From Marilutibacter spongiae (GTDB lineage Bacteria > Pseudomonadota > Gammaproteobacteria > Xanthomonadales > Xanthomonadaceae): 64,000 nucleotides of DNA. Shown in pieces: positions 1 to 9,269 of the stretch (its first letter is position 1; every line of letters starts with the position of its first letter). The notes under the pieces are model-generated. The model saw nothing but the letters and a program-made list of their open reading frames with translations. It was not told the origin of the DNA and did not search any database. Made by a program: the position numbers and the translations under genes. Where the stretch lies: the NCBI RefSeq assembly GCF_014145325.1, contig NZ_JACHTF010000009.1, positions 107,826 through 171,825 on the forward strand, written 5' to 3'.

Positions 1-131
1 ACGGGGCCGAGCGGGCTGGAACCGGGCATGGCGCGTATTGTGCGCCGACCGGCCCGGGCTGGCGAGGGGCGCGGTACGGCGCCGCCGCTGCGGGGCGATG
101 CCCGGGGTCCGCAAGCGCGACGCGACGGCGT

Positions 132-734
132 TCAGTCGGGCGCGGCGATCCGGATGGAGGGATCGTTGAAATCGCGGTAGCGGATGCGCACGGTCTGCGA
201 TTTGCCGTCCGCCTTGCCGGTGGTCTCGAGCTGCAGCGGCAGGCCGGAACGGTCCGAGATCCAGGCCTTCACGTCGGCGCGTCCATGCTGGGTGGTGACG
301 TAGTGGTAGACCTTCGCCGGCTCGCCGTCGACGCTGTCGGCGCCCAACGCATCGACCACCAGGTCGCGTTCCAGCGCCTCCAGCGCCTCGCGGCTGCGGT
401 ACTGGCCGACGAGGTTGCCGGCGGGCATGGGCAGTTTCATCGTGCGGCCGCCCATGTCCATGTACATCGCGTCGCCGATGACCAGCTGGCTGGGCCCGCC
501 CTGGACGCTGACCCGATAGCGGTCGGGCGCCACGAACTCCATTTCGGTCAGGGTCTTGCCCTTGGCCACGTCGGTGAGCGATGCACGGAAGCTGGTGGCC
601 GCCAGGAAGCGTTCATACGCCTCGTGCAACTCCTCGCGCGGTCCCGCGGCGGCGGCCTGGAACGCAAGCAGCGCGCCCGCCGCCAGCAGGAACGATGCGC
701 GCATCCGCGCGCGTAGACGGGTCCTGGACTCCAT
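132..734 (-). CDS. LolA-like periplasmic protein
   Basis: 200-aa exported protein. The first 30 or so residues are a signal peptide (Arg-rich n-region, then a Leu/Ala hydrophobic core ending AAAA before GPREEL). The mature part has the alternating beta pattern of the LolA/LppX fold (lines such as FRASLTDVAKGKTL, DRYRVSVQGG, PLQLETTG), which in known relatives cradles a lipid or lipoprotein acyl chain in the periplasm. No Cys lipobox is present. An in-frame ATG 33 codons upstream exists, but the chosen ATG is preceded by a strong GGAAGGAG ribosome site about 6 nt away. Divergent from the WYL regulator, so the 100-bp gap may be shared control. The cargo is unknown; fold assignment is by pattern only. 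Confidence 0.7.
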   Translation of the reverse strand: MESRTRLRARMRASFLLAAGALLAFQAAAAGPREELHEAYERFLAATSFRASLTDVAKGKTLTEMEFVAPDRYRVSVQGGPSQLVIGDAMYMDMGGRTMKLPMPAGNLVGQYRSREALEALERDLVVDALGADSVDGEPAKVYHYVTTQHGRADVKAWISDRSGLPLQLETTGKADGKSQTVRIRYRDFNDPSIRIAAPD

Positions 735-835
735 TCGCGACTCCTTCCTCGATGGCGCCCGATGGCCGGGCAATGCCATGCTAAACGCAACAAGCCGTCG
801 TAACCTGCCAACTCCCCCGCCGGAAAGCTGCATCC

Positions 836-1801
836 ATGGAACGCATCGAACGCATCCACGCCCTCCACCGCATCCTCTCCAATGCCCGCTACCCGGTCAC
901 CGTGCAGCGCCTGATGGAAGAACTGGAATGCTCGCGCGCGACCGCCTACCGCGACCTGGCCTACCTGCGCGACTTCCTGATGGCGCCGGTGGTCGGCAAC
1001 GGCGAGGCCGGCTTCAACTACGACGCCAGCGAGAAGGACCGCTTCGAACTGCCCGGCCTGTGGCTCAGCTCGCAGGAGCTGCACTCGCTGCTCGCCGCCC
1101 AGCAATTGCTGATGCGCAGCGGCGGCGGGGTGCTGTCCAACGCGCTTGCGCCCCTGCAGCACCGCATCGAGAAGCTGCTCGACGAGCACGCCGGCGGTCG
1201 TCGCGTGCCGGTCGAGCGCGTGCGGGTGGTCCCGCACCGGACCCGCAGGCTGGATGAGCATGCCTTCCGCAACGTCGCCACCGCGGTGCTCGACCGCAAG
1301 CAGCTGGCCTTCGACTATCGCGCCCGCTCGACCGACGAGGCCACGCGCCGCACCGTCTCGCCGCAGCGCCTGACGCACTACCGCGACAACTGGTACCTCG
1401 ATGCCTGGGACCACACCCGCGACGCCCTGCGCAGCTTCGCCGTCGATCGCATCACCGCCGCCCGGCTGCTCGACGAGGAGGCCCGCGACGTCCCCGACGA
1501 GGAGCTCGACACCCAGCTCGCCTCGAGCTACGGCATCTTCTCGGGCACGCCCAAGGGCTGGGCGACCATCGTGTTCAACGCCAAGGCCGCGCGCTGGGTG
1601 GCCGACGAGCACTGGCACTCGCAGCAGCAGGGACGCTTCCTGCCCGATGGCCGCTACGAACTCAAGATTCCCTACAGCAACGGGCGCGAACTGCTGATGG
1701 ACGTGCTGCATTACGGCAGCGACGCGGAGATCGTCGAGCCGCCGGTGCTGCGCGAGCAGGCGCGCGCGCTGCTGTCGCTCGCGCTCAGCCAGTACGACTG
1801 A
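836..1801 (+). CDS. WYL-domain transcriptional regulator
   Basis: 321 aa. Residues 1-60 form a DeoR/HTH_11-type winged helix (RMxHALHRIL, then CSRATAYRDL as recognition helix); residues about 135-220 are a WYL domain with the hallmark WYL at 186-188 and flanking Arg/His residues; the C-terminal third fits a WCX extension. WYL regulators usually sense nucleic-acid or nucleotide ligands and repress or activate neighbours. GGAAAG lies about 10 nt before the ATG. The gene is divergent from the LolA-like gene and only 8 bp upstream of the patatin gene, so it probably co-transcribes with the latter and may control the former. The target is not deducible from sequence. Confidence 0.9.
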   Translation: MERIERIHALHRILSNARYPVTVQRLMEELECSRATAYRDLAYLRDFLMAPVVGNGEAGFNYDASEKDRFELPGLWLSSQELHSLLAAQQLLMRSGGGVLSNALAPLQHRIEKLLDEHAGGRRVPVERVRVVPHRTRRLDEHAFRNVATAVLDRKQLAFDYRARSTDEATRRTVSPQRLTHYRDNWYLDAWDHTRDALRSFAVDRITAARLLDEEARDVPDEELDTQLASSYGIFSGTPKGWATIVFNAKAARWVADEHWHSQQQGRFLPDGRYELKIPYSNGRELLMDVLHYGSDAEIVEPPVLREQARALLSLALSQYD

Positions 1802-1809
1802 GCGCGACG

Positions 1810-2751
1810 ATGGCAGCGGCGGACGCCCCCAGGATCCAACGGCAGGAGCGGGTCGCGCTGGTGCTCGGCTCGGGCGGTGCGCGCGGCCTGGCCCAGATCG
1901 GCGTGATCGAGGCGCTGCAGGCGCGGGGCATGCAGATCGTCGCGGTCGCCGGGTCGTCCAGCGGCGCCCTGGTGGGCGGCCTGTTCGCCGCCGGCAAGCT
2001 GGAGGTCTACCGCGAATGGCTGCTGACGCTGAGCCGCGCGCAGATGCTGCGCCTGCTCGATCCGGCCTTCGGCCGCGCGGCGCTGTTCGAAGGCGACCGC
2101 CTGATGGCGGCGCTGCGCGAGCTGACCGGTGCGCCCCGGATCGAGGACCTGGACGTGGACTTCACCGCGGTCGCGGTGGACCTGATGCGGCAGCGCGAGG
2201 TCTGGCTGCGCGAGGGCGACCTGTGGGACGCGGTGCGCGCCTCGATCGCGATCCCCGGCGTGTTCACCCCGCACGTGGTGCACGGCCGGGAGCTGGTCGA
2301 TGGCGGCCTGCTGGCGCCGCTGCCGATCGCCGCGACCCGCCTGTCGGATGCGCATCGCCTGATCGCCGTCGACATGCATGGCTGGCCGCAGCGCCCGCCG
2401 GGCACGCCGGCCGAGCTGGAAGGCGATGCCGCAAGCGCCGAGGGCGCCCGCTGGCACCGGCGCCTGGCGCGCTGGGTGGGCCTGGGCGAGGAGGGCGGGG
2501 CGGCCGCCGAAGGCGGCGAACAAGGGCTCAGCGTGCGCGCCGCGCACATGGGCCTGAGCGAGCTGATGGCGCGCTCGCTGGACACCATGCAGGCGCAGAT
2601 CGCGCGCGTGCAACTGGCCCTGGACCCGCCGGAGCTGGTCATCCGCATCCCACGCGATGCCTGCCAGTTCTACGAATTCTGGCGCGCGGGCGAGTTGATC
2701 GAGCTGGGGCGCGCCGAGGCCGACAGGGCACTGGACGCTGCCGGTTACTGA
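1810..2751 (+). CDS. Patatin-like phospholipase (RssA-type)
   Basis: 313 aa, no signal peptide. The patatin catalytic architecture is complete: oxyanion loop GSGGARG at residues 20-26, nucleophile elbow GSSSG at 48-52 (Ser50) and catalytic Asp in DGG at 164-166. Family members are Ser/Asp-dyad acyl hydrolases acting on phospholipids or acyl-glycerols; the compact single-domain size matches the cytoplasmic RssA/YchK group rather than the outer-membrane PlpD group. It follows the WYL regulator by 8 bp and is probably in the same transcript. The segment 200-245 is Gly/Glu/Ala-rich and longer than in short RssA proteins. Substrate unknown. Confidence 0.9.
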   Translation: MAAADAPRIQRQERVALVLGSGGARGLAQIGVIEALQARGMQIVAVAGSSSGALVGGLFAAGKLEVYREWLLTLSRAQMLRLLDPAFGRAALFEGDRLMAALRELTGAPRIEDLDVDFTAVAVDLMRQREVWLREGDLWDAVRASIAIPGVFTPHVVHGRELVDGGLLAPLPIAATRLSDAHRLIAVDMHGWPQRPPGTPAELEGDAASAEGARWHRRLARWVGLGEEGGAAAEGGEQGLSVRAAHMGLSELMARSLDTMQAQIARVQLALDPPELVIRIPRDACQFYEFWRAGELIELGRAEADRALDAAGY

Positions 2752-2832
2752 TCCGGTGGCCGCGAGGGCGCCGTCTTAGCCGGTGAGATGCCGGCGCGGG
2801 AGAGTGGCTCCACACCGCCAGGGAGCCACGCC

Positions 2833-3243
2833 ATGCAGACCGTCCATGCCCGCCGTTCCATCCCCCGTACGTCGTCGACACGCCCCCATCCGCTGCTGGA
2901 CGAAGTGCTGCGTGGCGCCGTGGCCATCGGCGCGCTGCTGCTGTTGATGGTGCCCGAAGCGCGCGGCAGCCACCCGCAACTCGGTTGGCTGCCGCTGTGG
3001 CTGCTGGTCATGCCCCTGGTCGCCTGGTGGGCCGCGCATCGCTTCGCGTTCCCGGGTCGGCGCGCGCCTGCGTCCCCCGCCGCGCGATGGTCCCGCCGTC
3101 GCCCACCGCAGGCGCGCCGCCGCGATCCGGTCGTGTCGCGCGCGCGTCGCCCGGCCCCCGCCTGGCCGCCTGATCCGGCACTGCTCCACGGGGTTGCCCA
3201 TCGTGACCGCAGGCACGGGGGTGGGGTGGCCGGCGTGTGCTAG
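2833..3243 (+). CDS. Small predicted membrane protein
   Basis: 136 aa, unrecognised. Two hydrophobic segments (VLRGAVAIGALLLLMV, then WLPLWLLVMPLVAWWAA) separated by a short polar loop suggest a two-pass inner-membrane hairpin; the remaining 60 residues are Arg/Pro/Ala-rich and probably cytoplasmic and disordered. An earlier in-frame ATG lies 15 codons upstream, but the chosen one has AGGGAG 8 nt before it. GC at third codon positions is as high as in the flanking genes, which favours real coding. The C-terminal tail is of low complexity and may be translated but not conserved. Confidence 0.5.
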   Translation: MQTVHARRSIPRTSSTRPHPLLDEVLRGAVAIGALLLLMVPEARGSHPQLGWLPLWLLVMPLVAWWAAHRFAFPGRRAPASPAARWSRRRPPQARRRDPVVSRARRPAPAWPPDPALLHGVAHRDRRHGGGVAGVC

Positions 3244-3281
3244 CGTTCCGGGCTTCAATCCATGCCCACCGGACCCTGCCC

Positions 3282-5420
3282 ATGCCCAAGCTGTCGCATG
3301 CCTGCCAGACCCTGCTGATCTCCGCCAGCCTCGCATCGACCGGCCTGCTCGCCGGGGCGGTGGGCACCGCCCACGCCCAGGAGGCACCCGTGAACGATAC
3401 CTACCAGTGGCTGGAAGACGTCACTGGCGACAAGCCGATGGACTGGGTCAAGGGCGAGAACGCCCGGACCGAGGCCGAACTCGCCGCCACGCCCGCCTTC
3501 AAGGCGCTGGAGTCCGACATCCGCACCATCCTCGACTCCGACGCCAAGATCCCGGGCGTGCAGAAGATCGGCGACTACTACTACAACTTCTGGAAGGACA
3601 AGCAGCATGAGCGCGGCCTGTGGCGCCGGACCACGCTGGACGAGTATCGCAAGGCCTCGCCGCAGTGGGAGACCGTGCTCGACCTCGACGCGCTCAACAA
3701 GGCCGAAGGCGAGAACTGGGTCTGGCATGGCGCCGACTGCCTGCGCCCGGACTACGACCGCTGCCTGATCGCGCTTTCGCGCGGCGGCGCCGACGCCGAC
3801 GTGACTCGCGAGTTCGACATGGCCAGCAAGAGCTGGGTCGAGGACGGCTTCTTCCGGCCGGAGGCCAAGGGCGGGCTGGGCTGGATCGATCGCGACACCG
3901 TCTTCGTCTACACCGATTTCGGCCCCGGCTCGATGACGCCCTCGGGTTATCCGCGCATCGTCAAGGCCTGGAAGCGCGGCACGCCGCTGTCGGCGGCGGA
4001 GGTGGTCTACGAAGGCCAGGCCGAGGACATGTACATCGCCGCCTTCCACGACGACACCCCGGGCTTCGAGCGCGACTTCGTCAGCCGCACCCTGGCCTTC
4101 TACAACGACGAGCTGTACCTGCGCGCGGCAGACGGCTCGCTGGCGAAGATCGACGTCCCCAACTCCGTCAACAAGTCCGTGCATCGCGAATGGCTGCTGC
4201 TGGAACCCCGCGAGCCCTACACCGTGACCGACGACCAGGACGGTGAAACCACCTATCCGGCCGGCAGCCTGATCGCGATGGACTTCGACGCCTTCATGGC
4301 CGGCAAGCGCGATTTCACGGTGCTGTTCGAGCCCACCGCGGAGACGTCGCTGGCCAGCCACGCCTGGACCCGCAACCACCTCGTCCTCAATGTGTTGGAC
4401 AACGTCAGCAGCAAGCTCGAGCTGCTGACCCCGGGCGAGGGCGCCTGGGCCCGCAGTGAGTTCCCCGGCGCGCCGGAGCTGGGGACCGTTGGCATCAGCG
4501 CGGTCGACGCCGACGAAAGCGACGCGGTCTGGATGACCGTCACCAGCTACCTGACCCCGACGACCCTGTCGCTGGTCGAGGTCGGCAAGGCGCCCGAACC
4601 GCTGAAGTCGATGCCGGCCTTCTTCGATGCGTCCACGGACGTGGTCGAGCAGCACTTCGCCACCAGCGAGGACGGCACCCGCGTGCCGTACTTCCTGGTC
4701 CGTCCCCGCAACCTCGAGCGCAACGGCAAGGCGCCGACCCTGCTTTACGGCTATGGCGGCTTCGAGGTGTCCCTCACGCCGGGTTATTCGGCGACGGTCG
4801 GCAAGGGCTGGCTGGAGAAGGGCGGCGTCTACGCGGTCGCCAACATCCGCGGTGGCGGCGAGTACGGCCCGAAGTGGCACCAGGCCGCGCTGAAGGCGAA
4901 CCGCCACAAGGCCTACGAGGACTTCGCCGCCGTCGCCCGCGACCTGGTCGCGACCGGCATCACCTCGCCCGCGCACCTGGGCGCGCAGGGCGGCAGCAAC
5001 GGCGGCCTGCTGATGGGCAACATGCTCACCCAGTATCCCGAGCTGTTCGGCGCGATCGTCTGCCAGGTGCCGCTGCTCGACATGAAGCGCTACAGCCACC
5101 TGCTGGCCGGTGCTTCTTGGATGGCCGAGTACGGCGATCCGGACACCGCCGACTGGTCCTTCATCAAGACCTTCTCGCCCTACCACCTGTTCGATCCCGG
5201 CAAGCAGTACCCGCCGACGATCTTCATGACCTCCACCCGCGACGACCGCGTGCATCCGGGCCACGCGCGCAAGATGGCGGCGCAGATGCTCGACGCCGAC
5301 AAGGACGTGCGCTACTACGAGAACATAGAAGGTGGCCACGGCGGCGCCGCCAACAATGCACAGGCGGCGCACATGAGCGCGCTGGCCTTCACCTTCCTGT
5401 GGAAGGAGCTGGCCGAGTAA
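3282..5420 (+). CDS. Prolyl oligopeptidase family serine peptidase (S9A)
   Basis: 712 aa exported peptidase. Signal peptide at residues 1-31 ending AHA-QEAP. An N-terminal seven-bladed propeller region begins with the typical YQWLEDVTGD motif, followed by a C-terminal alpha/beta-hydrolase domain with nucleophile GGSNGG (Ser572), Asp in TRDDRV (654/655) and His686 in EGGHGG. The family cleaves short Pro-containing peptides after Pro; the signal peptide places this copy in the periplasm. The start 15 codons downstream of the longest frame was chosen because it begins the signal peptide. A -10-like TAGCGT lies at 3241-3246. Its neighbour is a second S9 peptidase, so the region is specialised for peptide scavenging. 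Confidence 0.92.
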   Translation: MPKLSHACQTLLISASLASTGLLAGAVGTAHAQEAPVNDTYQWLEDVTGDKPMDWVKGENARTEAELAATPAFKALESDIRTILDSDAKIPGVQKIGDYYYNFWKDKQHERGLWRRTTLDEYRKASPQWETVLDLDALNKAEGENWVWHGADCLRPDYDRCLIALSRGGADADVTREFDMASKSWVEDGFFRPEAKGGLGWIDRDTVFVYTDFGPGSMTPSGYPRIVKAWKRGTPLSAAEVVYEGQAEDMYIAAFHDDTPGFERDFVSRTLAFYNDELYLRAADGSLAKIDVPNSVNKSVHREWLLLEPREPYTVTDDQDGETTYPAGSLIAMDFDAFMAGKRDFTVLFEPTAETSLASHAWTRNHLVLNVLDNVSSKLELLTPGEGAWARSEFPGAPELGTVGISAVDADESDAVWMTVTSYLTPTTLSLVEVGKAPEPLKSMPAFFDASTDVVEQHFATSEDGTRVPYFLVRPRNLERNGKAPTLLYGYGGFEVSLTPGYSATVGKGWLEKGGVYAVANIRGGGEYGPKWHQAALKANRHKAYEDFAAVARDLVATGITSPAHLGAQGGSNGGLLMGNMLTQYPELFGAIVCQVPLLDMKRYSHLLAGASWMAEYGDPDTADWSFIKTFSPYHLFDPGKQYPPTIFMTSTRDDRVHPGHARKMAAQMLDADKDVRYYENIEGGHGGAANNAQAAHMSALAFTFLWKELAE

Positions 5421-5446
5421 GCCCACGCGCCACGCGTGTCTTGCAG

Positions 5447-5479
5447 CAACGGCGGGGCGCAGGCCCCGCCGTTGCCGTT
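5447..5479 (+). terminator. Hairpin terminator after prolyl oligopeptidase
   Basis: A 12-bp perfect stem (CAACGGCGGGGC pairing with its complement at 5463-5474), a 4-nt loop and a short T-containing tail, 27 bp after the stop codon. The T run is weak, so efficiency is uncertain. Confidence 0.6.
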
Positions 5480-5559
5480 TGCGCGGTCCGGTTCCGGGAA
5501 TCCTCCCCGGCGTTTTGCAGGCCCCTGGGCGCACCTCGCGTGGCCCCTCATGTCGCGGT

Positions 5560-5693
5560 CCCGGGTGCGCTTCGCTTGCCCGGGCTACGCCGCTGAGCAC
5601 GACAGCCTCGTAAGACGGATTGCGCGAAGCAACACCCACCGCACGTCCTCGCCGGAAGCCACGGTGGGTATCGCCTTCGGCTCGCCCCGCCCT
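5560..5693. repeat. REP-like palindromic repeats (two families)
   Basis: The gap 5480-5848 holds no supported gene. 5560-5588 is one copy of a CCCGGGTGCGC...GCCCGGGCTACG element also found near 33.61, 33.75 and 39.62 kb. 5612-5693 is a diverged minus-strand copy of the GTAGGGTGGG...CCCATCCTACG element that occurs at 33.0, 33.2, 38.7, 39.1, 39.5 and 39.9 kb; recognisable parts are the GGTGGGTATCGCCTTCGG block and the TTGCGCGAAGCAA hairpin loop. Confidence 0.75.
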
Positions 5694-5848
5694 GCGGTGA
5701 TGCCTTCGGGGGAAATCCCCGGCGCGACGCCGACGGATCCCCGGCGGACCCCACCCAGGCCCACCGTGCCACCCGGCATGTGCCGAACGCCGCCGAACGC
5801 GCTACCTTCGGGGCCACCGTTGCGAAACCCCGTCCCGGACCCCATCCC

Positions 5849-8035
5849 ATGAAACCCAGCCTGCTGCTAGCCGCCATCCTCATGACCCTGTCCACCCAGA
5901 CGCCCGCCAACGAGCTGCCCGCCCCGCCCGACGTCGAAAAGCGCCCGCACGTGGTCAAGGCGCCGCATGGCGCCGAACGCCAGGACGAGTATTACTGGCT
6001 CCGCGACGATGCCCGCGAGGACAAGGCCATGCTGGCCTACCTGGAGGCCGAGAACGCTTACACCGACGCCGTGATGGCGCCGCTCAAGCCGCTCGAGGAC
6101 CGCCTGTACGACGAAATCGTCGGCCGCATCAAGCAGGACGACAGCTCGGTGCCGTACCGCGATCGTGGTTACTGGTATTACACCCGCTTCGAGACCGGCC
6201 AGGACTATCCGGTGCACGCCCGCCGCAAGGACGGCCCGGGCGTGGATGCCGCGTCCATCCAGAAGGCCACCGACGCCGGCGACTTCGCGGGCGAGGAGGT
6301 GATGCTCGACCTCAACGCCCTGGCCGCGGGCAAGGACTACTACGCGGTCAGCGACCGCGAAGTCAGCCCCGACAACCGCCTGCTCGCCTATGCCGAGGAC
6401 CTCAACGGCCGCCGCCAGTACACCGTGCGAATCAAGGACCTGGAGACCGGCGAACTGTATCCGGACCAGATCAAGGGCGTGTCGGCCAACCTGATCTGGG
6501 CCGACGACAACCGCACCCTGTTCTACGTCGAGAACGACCCCGAGACCCTGCTCACCGTCCGCGTAAAGAAGCACGTCCTGGGCACGCCGGTGGCCGACGA
6601 CGTCCTAGTGTACGAAGAGAAGGACGACAGCTTCTACATGGGTATCGGCCGCACCCGCGACGACCAGTTCATCTGCATCGGCGTCGAGAGCACCGTGTCC
6701 AGCGAGATGCGCTGCACGCCCGCGGCCGCGCCCGGCGAGTTCGTCGTGCTGGCGCCGCGCGAGCGCGACGTCGAGTACGACGCCGACCATCACGACGGCC
6801 GCTGGGTGATCCGGACCAATGCCGATGGCGCGCGCAACTTCAAGGTCGTCACCGCGCCCACCGGCAGCACCTCCCGCGCGGACTGGCAGGACTGGATCGC
6901 GCACCGCGACGACGTCTTCATCGACGGTGTCGAGCTGTTCGACGGCTTCGCCGCGATCGCCGAACGCTCCGAAGGCCTGGAGCGCCTGCGCCTGGTGCGT
7001 GGCGAGCCCGGCCAGGCCGACGGCGATTCGGAATACGTGAAGGCCGACGAGCCGGCGTACTCGATGGGCCTGTCGGCCAACCCGGAACCCGACAGCGAGT
7101 GGCTGCGCTACAGCTATACCTCGATGACCACGCCGGCCACGGTATACGAGCTCAACGTCCGCAGCGGCGAGCGCCGCCAGCTCAAGCAGGAGCCGGTGCT
7201 CGGCTACGACCCCTCCCGCTACGTCACAGAACGCCTCTGGGCGACCGCGCGCGACGGCACCCGGGTGCCGGTGTCGCTGGTGTACCGGAAGGGCTTCGAG
7301 CGCGACGGCACCGCGGCGATGCTGCAGTACGCCTACGGCAGCTACGGGTCCTCGACCGACCCGGGCTTCAACAGCACGGTGGTCAGCCTGCTCGATCGCG
7401 GCATGGTCTATGCCATCGCGCACATCCGCGGTGGCCAGGAGATGGGCCGCGACTGGTACGACAACGGCAAGCTGTTCAACAAGAAGAACACCTTCACCGA
7501 CTTCATCGACGTCACCCGTTACCTGGTCGAACACAAGTACGCCGCGCCCGACCGCGTCGCCGCCTACGGCGGCAGCGCCGGCGGCCTGTTGATGGGCGCG
7601 ATCGCGAACATGGCGCCGGCGGACTACGACGTGATCCTGTCGCAGGTGCCCTTCGTCGACGTGGTCACCACCATGCTCGATCCCAGCATCCCGCTGACGA
7701 CCAACGAGTACGACGAGTGGGGCAACCCCGAGCAGAAGAAGTACTACGACTACATGCTCACCTACTCGCCGTACGACAACCTCAAGGCCCAGGCGTATCC
7801 GGCGATGTACGTCGGCACCGGGCTGTGGGACTCGCAGGTGCAGTACTGGGAGCCGGCCAAGTACGTGGCGCGCCTGCGCGACGTCGACACCTCCGGCAAC
7901 ACCGTCGTGTTCCGCACCAACATGGAGGCCGGCCACGGCGGCAAGTCCGGTCGCTTCCGGCGCTACCGCGAACGCGCGGAGATGTACGCCTTCATGCTCG
8001 ACCGCCTCGGCGTGACGCAGGCCGTCGCGCGATGA
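5849..8035 (+). CDS. ptrB: Oligopeptidase B-type S9 peptidase
   Basis: 728 aa. The sequence AERQDEYYWLRDD near the N-terminus, the propeller region, and the catalytic domain with GGSAGG (Ser576), Asp661 in LWDSQVQYWEP and His696 in EAGHGG match oligopeptidase B, which cuts after Arg/Lys in short peptides. Unlike enterobacterial PtrB this copy starts with a signal-peptide-like segment (MKPSLLLAAILMTLS...ANE), suggesting periplasmic placement. A longer frame upstream was rejected because it contains repeat-derived sequence and no signal peptide. The stop overlaps the start of the following esterase by 4 bp (ATGA), so the two are translationally coupled. Confidence 0.93.
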   Translation: MKPSLLLAAILMTLSTQTPANELPAPPDVEKRPHVVKAPHGAERQDEYYWLRDDAREDKAMLAYLEAENAYTDAVMAPLKPLEDRLYDEIVGRIKQDDSSVPYRDRGYWYYTRFETGQDYPVHARRKDGPGVDAASIQKATDAGDFAGEEVMLDLNALAAGKDYYAVSDREVSPDNRLLAYAEDLNGRRQYTVRIKDLETGELYPDQIKGVSANLIWADDNRTLFYVENDPETLLTVRVKKHVLGTPVADDVLVYEEKDDSFYMGIGRTRDDQFICIGVESTVSSEMRCTPAAAPGEFVVLAPRERDVEYDADHHDGRWVIRTNADGARNFKVVTAPTGSTSRADWQDWIAHRDDVFIDGVELFDGFAAIAERSEGLERLRLVRGEPGQADGDSEYVKADEPAYSMGLSANPEPDSEWLRYSYTSMTTPATVYELNVRSGERRQLKQEPVLGYDPSRYVTERLWATARDGTRVPVSLVYRKGFERDGTAAMLQYAYGSYGSSTDPGFNSTVVSLLDRGMVYAIAHIRGGQEMGRDWYDNGKLFNKKNTFTDFIDVTRYLVEHKYAAPDRVAAYGGSAGGLLMGAIANMAPADYDVILSQVPFVDVVTTMLDPSIPLTTNEYDEWGNPEQKKYYDYMLTYSPYDNLKAQAYPAMYVGTGLWDSQVQYWEPAKYVARLRDVDTSGNTVVFRTNMEAGHGGKSGRFRRYRERAEMYAFMLDRLGVTQAVAR

Positions 8036-8853
8036 AGGCCCTGCGGGCCGCCGCGCTGTCGCTCCTGGTGCTGCTGGCGGGCGTCGCGCCCGCCGTGGCC
8101 GCGGAACCGGCCGCGCAGCCGCTGGTGATCGGCGACGGCTTCAACCTCGACAGCGCGATCCTCGGCGAGACGCGCCGCATCAACGTCTACCGGCCGACCG
8201 TCGAGGCCGGCACCGCGTTGCCCGTGCTGTACATGCCCGACGGCGGCCTGGGCGAGGACTTCCTGCATGTCGCCGGCCTGCTCCAGGTCGGCAGCATGAA
8301 CGGCACCACGCGCCCGTTCCTGCTGGTGGGCATCGAGAACACCGAACGGCGACGGGACATGACCGGCCCGACGGAAATGGCCGAGGACCGCGAGATCGCC
8401 CCGAACGTCGGCGGCTCGACCGCGTTCCGGCGCTTCATCGCCAATGAGCTGATGCCCGAGATCGCGCGGCGCTATCGGGTGACGGACGAGTCGGCGATCG
8501 TCGGCGAATCGCTCGCCGGCCTCTTCGTGGTCGAGACCCTGGTCGAGGCGCCTGGGATGTTCGATACCTACATCGCGATCGATCCCAGCCTGTGGTGGAA
8601 CGGCGGCGCGCTCGCCAGGCGTGCCGCGCCCGCGTTGGCGGGGCTGGCGCCGGGCTCGGCGACCGTCTTCCTGGCCAACAGCGACCAGGCGGGCATCGCC
8701 GGCCCGACCGCGGCGCTGGCGACGGCGCTGGGCGCCCTGCCGGGCTTGTCGGTGGAATATCGGGACATGCCGGCCGAGCACCATCACACGGTCTACCATC
8801 CAGCCGCGCTGGCGGCGTTCCGGAGCGTGCTCGCGCCGCCCGCAGGGCCCTGA
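8032..8853 (+). CDS. Alpha/beta hydrolase, esterase (Fes/IroE-like fold)
   Basis: 273 aa with a signal peptide ending AVAA-EPAA. The YRP...LPVLYMPDG entry strand, the GES(L)AG nucleophile motif and a C-terminal HHHTVYH segment supplying His fit the putative-esterase family that includes enterochelin esterase and BesA-like enzymes. Known relatives hydrolyse ester bonds in siderophores or feruloyl esters in the periplasm; no siderophore genes are nearby, so the substrate is open. It overlaps the upstream oligopeptidase B by 4 bp and leads directly (1-nt gap) into the YbaN gene. Confidence 0.85.
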   Translation: MKALRAAALSLLVLLAGVAPAVAAEPAAQPLVIGDGFNLDSAILGETRRINVYRPTVEAGTALPVLYMPDGGLGEDFLHVAGLLQVGSMNGTTRPFLLVGIENTERRRDMTGPTEMAEDREIAPNVGGSTAFRRFIANELMPEIARRYRVTDESAIVGESLAGLFVVETLVEAPGMFDTYIAIDPSLWWNGGALARRAAPALAGLAPGSATVFLANSDQAGIAGPTAALATALGALPGLSVEYRDMPAEHHHTVYHPAALAAFRSVLAPPAGP

Positions 8854-8854
8854 C

Positions 8855-9232
8855 GTGGCCGCACGGCGCTTCCGCTGGGCCTGGTGGCTGCTGGCCTACG
8901 CCAGCCTGGCGCTGGGCCTGGTCGGGATCGTGTTGCCCGGCCTGCCGACGGTGCCCTTCGTCCTGCTGTCGGCGTTCGCCGCGGCCCGCGGCTCGGAAAA
9001 GCTGCACCGGCGCCTGCTCGACGACCGTCGCTTCGGGCCGATGATCCGCGACTGGGAAGCCCATGGTGCGGTCAGTCGCCGCGCCAAGTGGCTGGCGACG
9101 GTGATGATGTCGCTGTGCGCGGGCATCATGTTCCTGACCGCGCCACGGGCCTGGATGGCCGCCACCGGCACCGCGATCATGGCCATCGTCGCAGCCTGGT
9201 TGTGGCGGCGTCCTGAACCGCCGGCGGCTTGA
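8855..9232 (+). CDS. ybaN: YbaN family (DUF454) inner-membrane protein
   Basis: 125 aa starting with GTG one nucleotide after the esterase stop codon. The DUF454 signature LGLVGIVLPGLPTVPFVLLSAFAAARGSE, followed by HRRLLDDRRFGPMIRDWE, is clear, with three hydrophobic spans (residues about 8-40, 80-97, 101-118). Length matches E. coli YbaN. The family is of unknown function. The GTG start is chosen because earlier in-frame codons read through the esterase gene. Likely last gene of the peptidase-esterase transcript. Confidence 0.9.
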   Translation: MAARRFRWAWWLLAYASLALGLVGIVLPGLPTVPFVLLSAFAAARGSEKLHRRLLDDRRFGPMIRDWEAHGAVSRRAKWLATVMMSLCAGIMFLTAPRAWMAATGTAIMAIVAAWLWRRPEPPAA

Positions 9233-9257
9233 GCTTCGCAGCGTCCGGAGGGCGGGC

Positions 9258-9263
9258 TACACT
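9258..9263 (+). promoter_or_regulatory. Leaderless-type -10 box for lptM-dapF operon
   Basis: TACACT lies 6 nt before the lptM ATG, with a weak -35 TTCGCA 17 bp upstream at 9235-9240. This spacing places the transcription start at or next to the ATG, so the mRNA would be leaderless. Confidence 0.5.
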
Positions 9264-9269
9264 GCCGGC

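Noticed and set aside
1..131. Leftward gene starting at an ATG complementary to 27-29
   Set aside because: ACAAT-like sequence precedes it in a leaderless-type arrangement, but only 29 nt are visible, too little to support a gene.
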